Shown piece by piece: positions 26,657-36,162 of a stretch of DNA of 64,000 bases. The stretch is from JACKHO01 sp041398745 (lineage in GTDB: Bacteria > Planctomycetota > Planctomycetia > Planctomycetales > Planctomycetaceae): the NCBI GenBank assembly GCA_041398745.1, contig JAWKUB010000002.1, forward strand, positions 744,001 through 808,000, in the 5' to 3' direction. The position numbers were made by a program, and so were the translations under genes. How positions within the stretch are numbered: position 1 is the stretch's first letter; each line of letters starts with the position of its first letter. A model generated the notes under the pieces. It was not told where the DNA came from. It ran no database searches and worked only from the letters and a program-made list of their open reading frames with translations.

Positions 26657-28024
26657 CTACCGCTCTGATGACGGTTGAGACGTCGGTGTCACGAACAGCA
26701 CAATGCGGCGTTTTGGTGCCCCCTGAGACTCTCCCGCTTCTTTCACGCTTTTCGCTTGAAACGAATCACGTTGAGGAATTTTCGCTGCTCCACCACGAAC
26801 AACTTCACCCTGAGACTCGCCGGAGACAATTTCCGCAGGGGCGGCTCCATTTGGCTCCAGTGACTCGCGCTGACGCACCATTAACTTGTACTTGAGAACT
26901 TGCGCGTTCTCCACAGGCATTTGAAACGCTGCCTTTGCCTCCGGCTTCATCGCTGATGGCTCAGAGTCTGCCGAAACAGCGATGGCATTGGTCGAACCTA
27001 CCGGGGACGGATCAGAAGGACTTGGTGCAATTTGAGCCGCTGCCGGTGGCGGCGGAGTATCCAATGCCCTTGGTGATTGGGCCATTCGCATTGCGCGTCC
27101 CTCAGCCTGCGGGCGTGGTGTTTCCGTGTCGATGGTCGCCGCGACACCGTCTTCTTCGGCAGCCCGACCTGCGAGATAGGGGAGGTCGGCGGAACTGTCA
27201 TTGACGTTGATCAAATGCAATTGGCCGCCGAGCTGATCGATGTCGTGGACCACCGCTTGAAGCTGAGCATCATCGGCCTCAACATAAATTGCGACCAGTC
27301 CATTTCCGCCGTCGGCAGCTTCGGGCAGCTTTGCACCACTCAGCGGCTTAATCCCGTTCCGGCTGAGCAGGAGTTGAACTTGGCCAAATGCCTGCTGAAC
27401 GTCCGCAACCATGTACTCCACGCAAACTGGTTCGTCACCATCAACGTCAAAATACGAGAGCAATTCGCCAGCATCGGGGACACGATTTGTCGGCAGCAAC
27501 CGACTTGCCAAGTTGCCTGAGACATCTTCCTCAATTTCCAAAACGGAATTGCTGGCAACCATTCCTCCCAAGCCACCTGGGGCAAACTCAGTTTCATCCG
27601 TCGCCGCGGTGATGGATTCCTGCGGCGCGGCTGGAGGCACAGACACATTGGAGACAGCCAAATCGCCGTGCGGGTTGTCGTCTGGCTGCATAAGTCGCAG
27701 GCCTACTGCGATTACGCCACATACCGCCACAATCGTAATTCTTCGACGCCAACGGGCCCAACTCCAGGGAGATGCTTCGGGGGCAGCAGCCTTGACGGAA
27801 GTATTCGCTTGCTCGATTGCCGATATGACGTCCGCATGAAATCCCTGAGGGGCTTGGGGACGCGAAATTCGCCGCACGCGCTCGCTGACCTGACGCAGCT
27901 CGGCTAGTTCGGCCTGCAGTTCAGGATTCTCGGCGAGACGTTCCTCAACCCGACTCAACTCCTCGGGAGATAACTCCCCGTCGAGGTAGGCCGACAACAG
28001 GTCTTTGGAGAACGGGACAGACAT
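26657..28024 (-). CDS. Anti-sigma factor-like membrane protein
   Basis: The ATG at 28024 gives 455 residues. The N-terminus (LLSAYLDGELSPEELSRVEERLAENP) is an anti-sigma-factor domain in sequence layout, but the zinc-binding H...CxxC residues are replaced, so it is a zinc-free variant. A transmembrane helix follows at about residues 95-112. The long C-terminal part, perhaps periplasmic, contains a domain (VCVEYMVADVQQAFGQVQLLL) similar to that of planctomycete anti-sigma proteins. It lies 38 bases downstream of the ECF sigma gene and so is its likely partner. Confidence 0.85.
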   Translation of the reverse strand: MSVPFSKDLLSAYLDGELSPEELSRVEERLAENPELQAELAELRQVSERVRRISRPQAPQGFHADVISAIEQANTSVKAAAPEASPWSWARWRRRITIVAVCGVIAVGLRLMQPDDNPHGDLAVSNVSVPPAAPQESITAATDETEFAPGGLGGMVASNSVLEIEEDVSGNLASRLLPTNRVPDAGELLSYFDVDGDEPVCVEYMVADVQQAFGQVQLLLSRNGIKPLSGAKLPEAADGGNGLVAIYVEADDAQLQAVVHDIDQLGGQLHLINVNDSSADLPYLAGRAAEEDGVAATIDTETPRPQAEGRAMRMAQSPRALDTPPPPAAAQIAPSPSDPSPVGSTNAIAVSADSEPSAMKPEAKAAFQMPVENAQVLKYKLMVRQRESLEPNGAAPAEIVSGESQGEVVRGGAAKIPQRDSFQAKSVKEAGESQGAPKRRIVLFVTPTSQPSSER

Positions 28025-28062
28025 CAAACAGTACTCAAAAAGTCAGACAAATCCGGGTGAAA

Positions 28063-28635
28063 TCAGGCGGTGGCTCGGGTCAGTTTTTCTTTCAGTTCCT
28101 GGCGGGCACGATGAATGCGGCTGCGGACCGTACCCACCGGGATATCGAGGACTAAGGCAATTTCTTCATATTTCATACCCTCTAATTCTTTGAGAATGAG
28201 AGGATCTCGGAACTCGGGGGACAATTCATCCAGGGCGCGACGCACCAGGTCGCAATCTTCGCGGGATTCAAGGGAGGAATGAGGCTCGTGGGCGGGACCG
28301 TCATCGGTGGGCTCCACTCCAAGCTCCTCACGACGCCCTTCCACCGAGGCGTGCCGATGCCGTTTCTCTTTACGGCGATTACTGACGGCCGCGTGGTAGG
28401 CAATGCGGAACAACCAGGAGTAGAAGGACGATTCTTTACGAAACGTATTCAACTTTCGAAACGCCGACAGGAACGCATCCTGCGCGACGTCATGCGCGTC
28501 GTGAACTGAACCCAACAGGTGAGCCAGGGTGCCGAACAGCCGATCCTGATATCTCAGCACCAACTCTCCGAACGCCCGGTTGTCACCGGCCAGAGTCCTG
28601 TCGATCAATCGACCATCGTCTGCGTTCACAATCAC
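28063..28635 (-). CDS. ECF-type RNA polymerase sigma factor
   Basis: The 190-residue product has sigma region 2 (RAFGELVLRYQDRLF, then DVAQDAFLSAFRKLNTF and SWLFRIAYH) and region 4 (LSPEFRDPLILKELEGMKYEEIALVLDIPVGTVRSRIHRARQ). A GTG at 28635 is the likely start; another GTG is six bases later. A variable acidic linker is seen between the regions. The anti-sigma-like gene follows immediately, so release from the membrane is the likely control. It could drive an envelope-stress response, an inference from the gene pair. Confidence 0.95.
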   Translation of the reverse strand: MIVNADDGRLIDRTLAGDNRAFGELVLRYQDRLFGTLAHLLGSVHDAHDVAQDAFLSAFRKLNTFRKESSFYSWLFRIAYHAAVSNRRKEKRHRHASVEGRREELGVEPTDDGPAHEPHSSLESREDCDLVRRALDELSPEFRDPLILKELEGMKYEEIALVLDIPVGTVRSRIHRARQELKEKLTRATA

Positions 28636-28746
28636 ACTGCGTTAGAAGGGATTTCCAGAAGTTTAGTTCCCGGGATTTTGGCAAATCCCAGGCAAGGGTC
28701 GCCGCGCCATCAAGGGTACACAAAAGCGCCACCAAATCGACTGCGC

Positions 28747-28777
28747 AAAAATAGAGCCCCTCTTTTGGGAGGGGCTC
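28747..28777 (-). terminator. Intrinsic terminator after the small CxxCH protein gene
   Basis: Reading the minus strand, the 9-bp stem GAGCCCCTC/GAGGGGCTC (28754-28777) has a six-base loop and is followed by T residues at 28751-28747. It lies 31 bases after the stop codon. Confidence 0.9.
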
Positions 28778-28807
28778 AGGCATCAAACAATGACCGCAAA
28801 TTTGCGA

Positions 28808-29152
28808 TTACTGGACACCGGGTGGCAGACCTTCTTTCAGGACATCACCCCAAGTCTTGTCGCCATCGCCACATTTCATTTCAGCAGCAGCCTTAAGAGC
28901 TTTCGAAATGACTTCTGCATCTTTCTGGTTCTTCATACCAAGTCCAGCTCCCACAGCCTTGCCGTAGTTGCTGACCATCTTCTTTTCTTTGCCGTGGCAG
29001 ACGCCGCACTTCTTCTCTTCGGCTGCTGACTTCAGGTTTTCGTACTCGCCGACAAATGCCTTGAGGTACTGAGGACGAGCCTGAGCCTGAGGCGCAGCCG
29101 CCACGAGGCTGGCGACAAACGCAGCCGCACAAACAACTTTTAACATCCGCAT
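28808..29152 (-). CDS. Small secreted CxxCH (cytochrome c-like) protein
   Basis: The ATG at 29152 follows GGGAG and gives 114 residues; the longer frame to 29242 is unlikely. The signal peptide is MRMLKVVCAAAFVASLVAA, cleaved near AQA. A single haem motif CGVCH is followed by GKEKKMVSNYGKAVG and later GLGMKNQKDAEVISKAL; possible methionine axial ligands are present. It is probably a periplasmic mono-haem cytochrome or haem-binding protein. It is monocistronic, with its own terminator. Confidence 0.88.
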   Translation of the reverse strand: MRMLKVVCAAAFVASLVAAAPQAQARPQYLKAFVGEYENLKSAAEEKKCGVCHGKEKKMVSNYGKAVGAGLGMKNQKDAEVISKALKAAAEMKCGDGDKTWGDVLKEGLPPGVQ

Positions 29153-29457
29153 CGATAATCTCCCAAAAATGTCCAAAGGTGAAAATTCGACAGTGTTATC
29201 GCCTGCCAGAAGGGAATCTGCATCAGGCTCGATAATGACCACGTCTTCCGCAAATGGGATGCCGAAACATCCCGACGAGGGGGGAACTCCTATCCATCAC
29301 CGCCTTGTCCAGCATGATTAGAGCCGGATACGACACGAAAAGTCAACCGACTTTGATCTGTTCGGAACGCATCCCGGTCACGATCCGGGAACAACGGCGG
29401 TATGTTCCGACTCCACGGAACCGAGGAGTCAGAACGTCTTTACCAGTTGAACGACTC
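29153..29457. other. 305-base intergenic region
   Basis: Contains no supported gene. Two small inverted repeats are visible: GGGATG-ccgaaa-CATCCC at 29256-29273, and GTTCCGACTCC paired with GGAGTCAGAAC at 29404-29435 (one mismatch). Neither has a T-run in a useful direction. Confidence 0.5.
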
Positions 29458-31566
29458 TTAACCGGCTTCCTCCTCCCGTTGAGCCGCGGCGATGATTTTT
29501 GCCTGCTCATTTCCGGGCACCATTTCATAATGACTGAATTCCAATGTGAAGGAACCCTGTCCGCCTGTCAGGCTGCTGAGAGCGCGAGCATAGGTCATGA
29601 CTTCGGCCAGCGGTGCCTTGGCATGGACGGTCGTCACGCCGCCGGGTGCCTCATCCATCCCTTCCAGTCGACCGCGGCGGGTATTGAGGTCACCGCTGAT
29701 GTCGCCAATCTTGTCACTTGGAATTGTGATTTCCATTGAAACCACGGGTTCCAGCAGCGCTGGTTTGGCCTGTTGGAAAATTTCCCGCAAGCAATAGGAA
29801 CCGGCCATTTTGAACGCCGTTTCATTGCTGTCTACCGGGTGATCTTTTCCAAAGAATAATTCCACCACGACGTCCTGGATTTGATTTCCGGCCAGCACAC
29901 CTTTTGTCATGCGCTCCCGAACACCTTTTTCCACAGCAGGAATGAACTGATTCGGCACCGATCCACCACTCACGCGGTCCACGAAGCAGAAGTTGAGTTC
30001 CGGATCGTAGTGGTACGACCTCAAGTTCGGGAATTGGTCCTTCGTGAAATACTCTTCAGGGACGACGTTCTGCGGACAGGGCGAAATTCGCAAATGCACT
30101 TCGGCGAATTGCCCTGAACCGCCCGACTGCTTCTTGTGCCGGTAACTGCCCTCCGCGTCGGACATGACGGTCTCGCGATACGGAACCTTTGGTTGATGTG
30201 TAACGACGTCAACCTTCTCCCGCGAATGCAGGCGTTGTTGTACGAGCTGTAAATGCAGCTCACTCATCCCCTGGATGACCATTTCGTGAGTTTGTTCTTC
30301 GCGATGCACTTCGAATGTGGGGTCTTCTTCTTCGATTTTGTGCAGTGCTCCAGAAATCTTTGCCTGGTCGGCCTGACTCTTCGGCTCGACGGCCAAGCCA
30401 ATCATCGGTTTGGGGAACTGAATTTTTGGCAGGATAACATCTCCTATTCCCTGCGTAATGGTGTCGCCAATTCGAAGGTCATCCACTTTAACGGCAACGA
30501 CAATGTCGCCGGCGCCAGCGTCGGCCACGTTGTCATGGTGCGCTCCCTGCATTTCCATGAGCTGATGCAGCTTGATGGTTTTACCCGTTCGCACCAAATG
30601 GACCGTCCCATCTTTCTTCAACGATCCCGAATGGATACGCAAATAACTCATTCGGCCTACAAACGGGTCGATCCGGGTCTTGAAGACTTGTGCGACCAGT
30701 GGAGCATCGTCCGTACCGGACACTTCGAGCGTCCCGGACTCGCTGGTCATGGGACAGGGCATATCGAGGGGTGAAGGCGCAAACGTTGTCACTCCGTCAA
30801 CAAGTTCATCAACACCAATGTCCTGTGTGGCACTAAGGCAATACACGGGAATAAGTGTCCCCATGACAATTGCCTTGCGAATTGCACCCGTGAGTTCCTC
30901 GGCTGAAAGCTGTTCACCTTCCAGATACCGCATCATGAGTTCTTCATCGGCTTCGACCGCAGCGTCAATAAGCTGCTGACGGGCATCGTCCAATTCGTAG
31001 GCCAATCCACCGGGCACTTCGGCTGGAGGGTTGAGAACATCTACAACGGCGGAAAACTCGCTTCCTAGACCTACTGGGATGTTCATCAAAACACAGGCCG
31101 GCCCAAACTGTTCGCGCAACGCGAAGACCAGCCCTTCAAAATCGATGTTGTCGCCATCGCACTTATTCACGGCAATGAATTTCGCTTTGCCTGCCTTCTC
31201 TGCGTTGCGGAACGACTTCCGCGAATTCACTTCGATTCCCGCCGGGGCACTAATGGCGATAATGGCGGTTTCCACCGCATGCATTGAGCCAAAGACCTGC
31301 CCGACAAAATCTGGCATGCCGGGGCAATCAATAATGTTCACTCGTTTGCCCTTATGGTCCACATGACAGACTGCTGACGCAATGGAATGCTTCCGCTCTT
31401 TTTCATCATCATCGGTGTCCAGAAAACTCGTCCCGTCTGCTGGCGACCCGGCCCGATTGTTTACGCCCTCCTTAAATAAAATACGGTCGGCAAGACTTGT
31501 CTTGCCGACCGTACCATGACCTACGAGCACAATGTTGCGGATGTCCCCTACCTGATGCGTTCTCAT
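29458..31566 (-). CDS. Elongation factor G-like GTPase (EF-G paralogue)
   Basis: The ATG at 31566 (MRTHQVGDIRNIVLVGHG) follows GGGAGATGCC and gives 702 residues; the longer frame to 31905 is rejected. GTPase motifs are GHGTVGKTS (G1), DCPGMPDF (G3) and NKCD (G4). Domains II to V follow, with PKPMIGLAVEPKSQADQAK and ETVMSDAEGSYRHKKQSGGSGQF visible. It is a divergent EF-G paralogue (FusA2-like group), not the standard fusA. It may assist translocation or ribosome recycling; the role is not decided. Confidence 0.93.
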   Translation of the reverse strand: MRTHQVGDIRNIVLVGHGTVGKTSLADRILFKEGVNNRAGSPADGTSFLDTDDDEKERKHSIASAVCHVDHKGKRVNIIDCPGMPDFVGQVFGSMHAVETAIIAISAPAGIEVNSRKSFRNAEKAGKAKFIAVNKCDGDNIDFEGLVFALREQFGPACVLMNIPVGLGSEFSAVVDVLNPPAEVPGGLAYELDDARQQLIDAAVEADEELMMRYLEGEQLSAEELTGAIRKAIVMGTLIPVYCLSATQDIGVDELVDGVTTFAPSPLDMPCPMTSESGTLEVSGTDDAPLVAQVFKTRIDPFVGRMSYLRIHSGSLKKDGTVHLVRTGKTIKLHQLMEMQGAHHDNVADAGAGDIVVAVKVDDLRIGDTITQGIGDVILPKIQFPKPMIGLAVEPKSQADQAKISGALHKIEEEDPTFEVHREEQTHEMVIQGMSELHLQLVQQRLHSREKVDVVTHQPKVPYRETVMSDAEGSYRHKKQSGGSGQFAEVHLRISPCPQNVVPEEYFTKDQFPNLRSYHYDPELNFCFVDRVSGGSVPNQFIPAVEKGVRERMTKGVLAGNQIQDVVVELFFGKDHPVDSNETAFKMAGSYCLREIFQQAKPALLEPVVSMEITIPSDKIGDISGDLNTRRGRLEGMDEAPGGVTTVHAKAPLAEVMTYARALSSLTGGQGSFTLEFSHYEMVPGNEQAKIIAAAQREEEAG

Positions 31567-31679
31567 GGCATCTCCCGGTTCGAGTTCAAAACGAGTTGTC
31601 CAGTTTCCCCCAATGGCGGACTGGAACCGTCCACAGAACCTGGAGGAAACATCAATCACTACTGATATGGTACCTGCAT

Positions 31680-31722
31680 AACCGTTACGAGGCCACGAGT
31701 TCTTGGCATTGCCGTAACGGTT
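31680..31722. promoter_or_regulatory. Perfect 10-bp inverted repeat upstream of the EF-G-like gene
   Basis: AACCGTTACG (31680-31689) and CGTAACGGTT (31713-31722) are an exact inverted repeat separated by 23 bases. It is centred about 135 bases upstream of the EF-G-like start and may fold as a leader hairpin or act as an operator. Confidence 0.55.
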
Positions 31723-31780
31723 TTCAGCATTCGTCAAAACCCGCGAAAAGTCTATTGACAAGTGGTCGCCTGAATTCTGG

Positions 31781-33136
31781 TCATTCTTTGTTATCAATTG
31801 CCGCGTCAAAAATTCCCTGGATTTTCTGTTGCAGGCTCTGACGTTCACCTGCAGATGAGTCCGTCGTTTCGAATTGGAACTCCTTGACGCGTTTGATGAG
31901 GTCATCTTCAGGCTTGAGACTCAGCAGAAAAAGTTTCCAGTCAACGCTTTCGCCAACCGTAAGCGAATTTCGCCACATGACATACTCGCCAAGTGGTTGC
32001 CCCTTGAGTATGACACGACCGAACTGCCGACGTTGTGCTTCGTCGTTCGGGAAACTCCAGCTTGCGTAGCAGAAGGCCGGGATGACGTTCATCACCGGAT
32101 TTCCTGGAACCTCAATAAGATGTTCCCACGAAACCTCCCCCGACTTTTCATCCCAGTCTCCGTTCGTTTCAATCGGTTTTGACTCAGACTTCACAAACAC
32201 GGTGAGTTCATCATGATCACTCATTGGCGCCCCGATGGTTCGCATCATGAGTTTCCCCATGCCTTCCAGTGGATCGCCCTCGGCCAGTTTCGCGACGTTC
32301 GGTGTCTTTGCCGCGAACTGTCGTAGGGAGACTTCCGCATCTTGGGCCGTTCTTAATACGGGCAGGTCGTCAGCCAGTAACCGTCCATGAGTTACCTGGT
32401 ATTTCAAGCTCAGGATGTCAGCAACCAGCTTGATTCCATCTGAGGACTCCCCAGCGCCGCGGTTGAGATGTGGGAGAAACTCGTTGGTCATGTAACCATG
32501 TTCCGACAGAAAGAAGAGGACACGGGCTGGAAACTCTTCTGAATTCATGAACTCTTTGTCGCCGGTGCCGCGCGCTTGTGCGAACAACACGTAAAGGGCG
32601 AGGTTCCGCAGGTCGGCGCGAACTTGTCCGGTCAGGAAGTCGCGCACGTCGCTTCGTGTCTGTTCATCCTTCGCCTCAGCTTCGCCCCAGTCTGCCAGGA
32701 ATTCGCACAGTTCGTCGACGGCGTCGAGACGCTTATTGATAAGCGATTCAAAGTCGTGCGTACTGCGAAAACGTTCGCGGTATTGCACGACGCTACCCAA
32801 AGAAGTTTCGTAACGGACGACACGACCGCTACCGCCCACGTCACCGGGTAAGTTCCCCTTGAACGAAGCCGTCACATCAATCGATTTGTCGTCCGAGTCA
32901 TTTTTGCCTCCGGCATACAGGCCCGCAATAAGTTCGCGTTCCTCTTTCGAAATTCCTTTTCCTTCACTGGCGAGGGTGACCACCACATTGCGGCTCGCTG
33001 TACCATCTTCGCTGATTTCCATCTCAACGACGTACTCCTGCCGCGTGCAACCGGAAATCACCCCGGCAACGCAGAGACACAACCCGGCCACCAACCAACG
33101 TGCCTGAGAACTATTTTCCCAACGAAGTGCGTACAT
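31781..33136 (-). CDS. Lipoprotein of unknown function
   Basis: The N-terminus (WLVAGLCLCVAGVISGC) carries the lipobox ISGC, so the 451-residue protein is lipid-anchored. It opens with the beta-strand pattern EYVVEMEISEDGTASRNVVV, seen in many secreted planctomycete proteins. A helical central part with VQYRERFRSTHDFESLINKRLDAV follows, then a strand-rich end. No enzymatic signature is visible. It lies upstream of the EF-G-like gene on the same strand but 214 bases away. Confidence 0.85.
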   Translation of the reverse strand: MYALRWENSSQARWLVAGLCLCVAGVISGCTRQEYVVEMEISEDGTASRNVVVTLASEGKGISKEERELIAGLYAGGKNDSDDKSIDVTASFKGNLPGDVGGSGRVVRYETSLGSVVQYRERFRSTHDFESLINKRLDAVDELCEFLADWGEAEAKDEQTRSDVRDFLTGQVRADLRNLALYVLFAQARGTGDKEFMNSEEFPARVLFFLSEHGYMTNEFLPHLNRGAGESSDGIKLVADILSLKYQVTHGRLLADDLPVLRTAQDAEVSLRQFAAKTPNVAKLAEGDPLEGMGKLMMRTIGAPMSDHDELTVFVKSESKPIETNGDWDEKSGEVSWEHLIEVPGNPVMNVIPAFCYASWSFPNDEAQRRQFGRVILKGQPLGEYVMWRNSLTVGESVDWKLFLLSLKPEDDLIKRVKEFQFETTDSSAGERQSLQQKIQGIFDAAIDNKE

Positions 33137-33316
33137 CGCGTTATTCCTCTGCTCTCCATCAAATCGCCCATTGATTTGAGTCGATTCTCGTTCGATTTAT
33201 TCCCGTCGATAACTTGAACAGTCCTTTGCGAGTTGGCCATTCACTTGCAGCTTGATTACCATTCGAGACAAATCAGCTATCACTGATGTTACCGATACGT
33301 GTGAGGAAGCCCAATC

Positions 33317-34624
33317 ATGAAACGTCGTCACTTCTTGAAATCTGCAGCCCTGTTCGCAGTTGCCCCGACAATTCTTCGTGCCCAGAACGTCAATTCGAAA
33401 TTGCAACTGGCAGCCATTGGTTGCGACGGCAAGGGCTGGTCCGACACCAAAGAAATGTCGACGCACGCTGCCGTCCAGCATGTCGCGTTTTGTGATGTCG
33501 ACCTCAGTCGCACCCAGAAAGTCCGCGAACTGAATTCCGAGGCACCCGTCTTTCAGGACTATCGGGAAATGCTCGCTGAGCACGGCGACAAAATCGACGC
33601 TGTGACGGTTTCAACGCCGGACCACATGCACGCGAGAATTAACGCCGATGCCATTGCTTTGGGTAAGCACATTTATTGTCAAAAGCCATTGACGCACAAT
33701 GTCTGGGAAGCCAGAAAGATGAGGGAATGGGCTGCGGAGGCGGGAATCATCACGCGGATGGGAAATCAAATCCATTCACACACCTACTACCGCACCGCCG
33801 TCCACACCATCCAGGCCGGGACGATCGGCAAGGTCAAGGAAATTCATTCCTGGTGTGCCGCGACGGGGCATGGAAAGTCGCATTTCATCGACCGACCACC
33901 ACATCCTGTGGAGCCACCCAAGTCACTCGACTGGAATCTGTGGTTAGGTGTCGCTCCCATGCGCGAATACGGCGTGGCCGATTGTTATCACCCCTTCGGC
34001 TGGCGGGACTTTCAGGACTTTGGCAACGGAGCACTCGGAGATTTCGGCTGTCACATTCTCGATCCGGTATTCACGGCATTGAAAATCACAGGCGCACCAC
34101 AAACCATTCAAGCCAACCACACGGGCATCAACACTGAAGTTTGGCCAGCGCAGACAACGGTGAACTACACGTTCCCTGGGACGGAGTACACGGCGAACCG
34201 CACACTCCCCATCACCTGGTACGATGGCGGACGCCTTCCAAGTGTTAAGTCCCACGTACCGGGATCCGCTGCATTACCAAGAAGTGGTTCCTTGTTCCTT
34301 GGCGAAACCGGCACGCTCATCCTGCCGCACGTCGGTCCTCAACAGCTCTGGCGAGACGGACAGCAAATTGCTGAAGACAAGTCCCTCCTCCAGGAAGACC
34401 TCAACCATTACCACGGTTGGGTGGATGGCTGCCTGAGCGGCAAACAACCCTCCGATGGATTCGATTACGCCGGCCCGCTTACTGAAGCAGTCCTGCTGGG
34501 CAACATTGCCGTCCGCTATCCCAACCAGCAACTGGAGTGGGATGCTGATGAATTGAAGATTTCGAATCTTCCCGAAGCGAACCAGTGGTTGAAACGGACG
34601 TACCGTGCAGGATGGGAACTGTAG
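33317..34624 (+). CDS. Tat-exported Gfo/Idh/MocA family oxidoreductase
   Basis: The N-terminus MKRRHFLKSAALFAVAPTI is a twin-arginine-like leader; GAGGAAG precedes the ATG. The 435-residue protein has a Rossmann start (LQLAAIGCDGKGWSD), the substrate-binding motif VTVSTPDHMHARI, the family motif KHIYCQKPL and GNGALGDFGCHILD. It should bind NAD(P) and act on a sugar or polyol, but the Tat signal suggests it is exported, so the cofactor is bound before transport. A close paralogue starts at 63284. Confidence 0.93.
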   Translation: MKRRHFLKSAALFAVAPTILRAQNVNSKLQLAAIGCDGKGWSDTKEMSTHAAVQHVAFCDVDLSRTQKVRELNSEAPVFQDYREMLAEHGDKIDAVTVSTPDHMHARINADAIALGKHIYCQKPLTHNVWEARKMREWAAEAGIITRMGNQIHSHTYYRTAVHTIQAGTIGKVKEIHSWCAATGHGKSHFIDRPPHPVEPPKSLDWNLWLGVAPMREYGVADCYHPFGWRDFQDFGNGALGDFGCHILDPVFTALKITGAPQTIQANHTGINTEVWPAQTTVNYTFPGTEYTANRTLPITWYDGGRLPSVKSHVPGSAALPRSGSLFLGETGTLILPHVGPQQLWRDGQQIAEDKSLLQEDLNHYHGWVDGCLSGKQPSDGFDYAGPLTEAVLLGNIAVRYPNQQLEWDADELKISNLPEANQWLKRTYRAGWEL

Positions 34625-34649
34625 GAATTCTCTCAAATCACTAAAGTAG

Positions 34650-34690
34650 CCAGCCCGGTGTGAGTCAATTGCCGACTTGCATCGGGCTGG
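34650..34690. repeat. Hairpin between the oxidoreductase and the kinase
   Basis: CCAGCCCG (34650-34657) and CGGGCTGG (34683-34690) pair exactly, with an inner AGTC/GACT stem. It lies 25 bases after the oxidoreductase stop. There is no T-run after it, so termination would have to be atypical; a kinase leader is also possible. Confidence 0.55.
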
Positions 34691-34806
34691 TCAAATATGA
34701 GGCGGCGACTCTGTTAATCTTCCGTGAAGTCGCTTCGAATGCTGTTGCTTGACTTTGCAGAAGACGAAACCATGCGTGGACTCTCTTGGCAATTGTCAGG
34801 TTACCC

Positions 34807-36162
34807 ATGAACTCCGCTCCCTCTGTAGGCAACAGCCAAATCACATCGCTTGATTTGACTGGCAAGCATCTCTCGGGCGGTCGCTACGAAGTGCAGCGAC
34901 AGCTTGGTGGCGGGAGTATGGGCTTTGTGTATCAGGCAATAGACCACAATCTTGAGTCGAAAGTCGTCATCAAGACGCCGACCATCGCCCGCCTGCAGGA
35001 CGAGAATTTCCTGCGTCGCTTTCAGGCGGAATCCCGCTTTCTGGTGAAACTCCGGCATCCCCACATTATCAGCATTCTGGATGTGGGGATCGAGAACAAT
35101 CTTCCGTTCTTCGTCATGCAGTACGTCTCGGGCGGCGCACTGGAGGACAAGCAAAAGCGGAAAAATCGAAAAATGCCCATGTCGCGGAAATCACTGCCGC
35201 GGTGGCTCCCGCAAATTGCTTCTGCTCTGGACTTCATGCACGCACAAGGCTGTGTGCATCGCGACGTCAAACCAGGCAACATCCTGTTCGATGGCCATGG
35301 GAACCCCTACTTGAGCGACTTTGGTCTGTCGAAGGTCCTGGCGGACGACCCGGAAACCGACAGCGGGCAAACTGCTGCCGGCGCCGTCATCGGCACACCC
35401 AACTATGTCGCTCCCGAGTTAGTGCTCGGACGCGACTTTGATGGCCACGTCGATCAGTACTCTCTGGCCATTACGGTATTTGAAGTGTTGACTGGCAAAG
35501 TGCCGTTTCAGGGCCCCAGTGCTTCGGCAACTATGGTGAATCAGGTGAGCCAGAAGCCACCAAATCCCTGCGAGTTGAATCCAAAAATCAGTGCCGATTT
35601 GGCAAAGGTCATCCTCAAGGGGATGGCCAAGAAGCCAGGCAATCGCTTCGAGTCATGTACGGAATTTGCAGAAGCTGTTCTGTCCCGCATTGAAGACCTG
35701 AATGACTCCTCCGCCGAGCGCTGGATTACCAGCAGCGAAATGCAACTCAACGAGGCGCCACAGTTCATTTCGAATGGCAAGGCCAAGGTCAAGAAGAGTC
35801 GTGTCGCCTGCAAGGGGTGCAGCACGCAACTTGTCGTGAAGCCCGACTTCGCTGGGAAAAAGGGAAAGTGCAACACCTGCGGCATGCGGATGGCAATATC
35901 GAAGAACCTGAAGACCGTCGAGTTCTTTGTCCCCTTCGATGACAACACCAAGGTCAGTGAAAGTGCTGACCAGGAATTCTCGATGGTTTTCTCTCAGCGT
36001 GCGTTCGGCATGGAATTCGACGCTCAAACCGCCATGATGATTGTGGCCTCACTCATTGTCGTCATTGTCATTGGAGGCTCAATTGCATACTCGCTCGCCC
36101 AGTACGACCGTGAAGGCGAGCAGTCAGACACGCTGAATCACACCAAGATTCTGTCGGAATAG
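34807..36162 (+). CDS. Hanks-type serine/threonine protein kinase with zinc ribbon
   Basis: The ATG at 34807 gives 451 residues. The kinase has the glycine loop LGGGSMGFVY (near residue 33), the lysine in SKVVIKTP, the catalytic loop HRDVKPGN (near 150), DFGLS (near 172) and YVAPELVLGR. It is followed by a CxxC...CxxC ribbon (CKGCSTQL... CNTCGMRM, about 334-362) and one transmembrane helix (about 409-432) with a short tail. All catalytic residues are present. The ribbon resembles those in the HEAT/WD40 protein downstream. Confidence 0.95.
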   Translation: MNSAPSVGNSQITSLDLTGKHLSGGRYEVQRQLGGGSMGFVYQAIDHNLESKVVIKTPTIARLQDENFLRRFQAESRFLVKLRHPHIISILDVGIENNLPFFVMQYVSGGALEDKQKRKNRKMPMSRKSLPRWLPQIASALDFMHAQGCVHRDVKPGNILFDGHGNPYLSDFGLSKVLADDPETDSGQTAAGAVIGTPNYVAPELVLGRDFDGHVDQYSLAITVFEVLTGKVPFQGPSASATMVNQVSQKPPNPCELNPKISADLAKVILKGMAKKPGNRFESCTEFAEAVLSRIEDLNDSSAERWITSSEMQLNEAPQFISNGKAKVKKSRVACKGCSTQLVVKPDFAGKKGKCNTCGMRMAISKNLKTVEFFVPFDDNTKVSESADQEFSMVFSQRAFGMEFDAQTAMMIVASLIVVIVIGGSIAYSLAQYDREGEQSDTLNHTKILSE

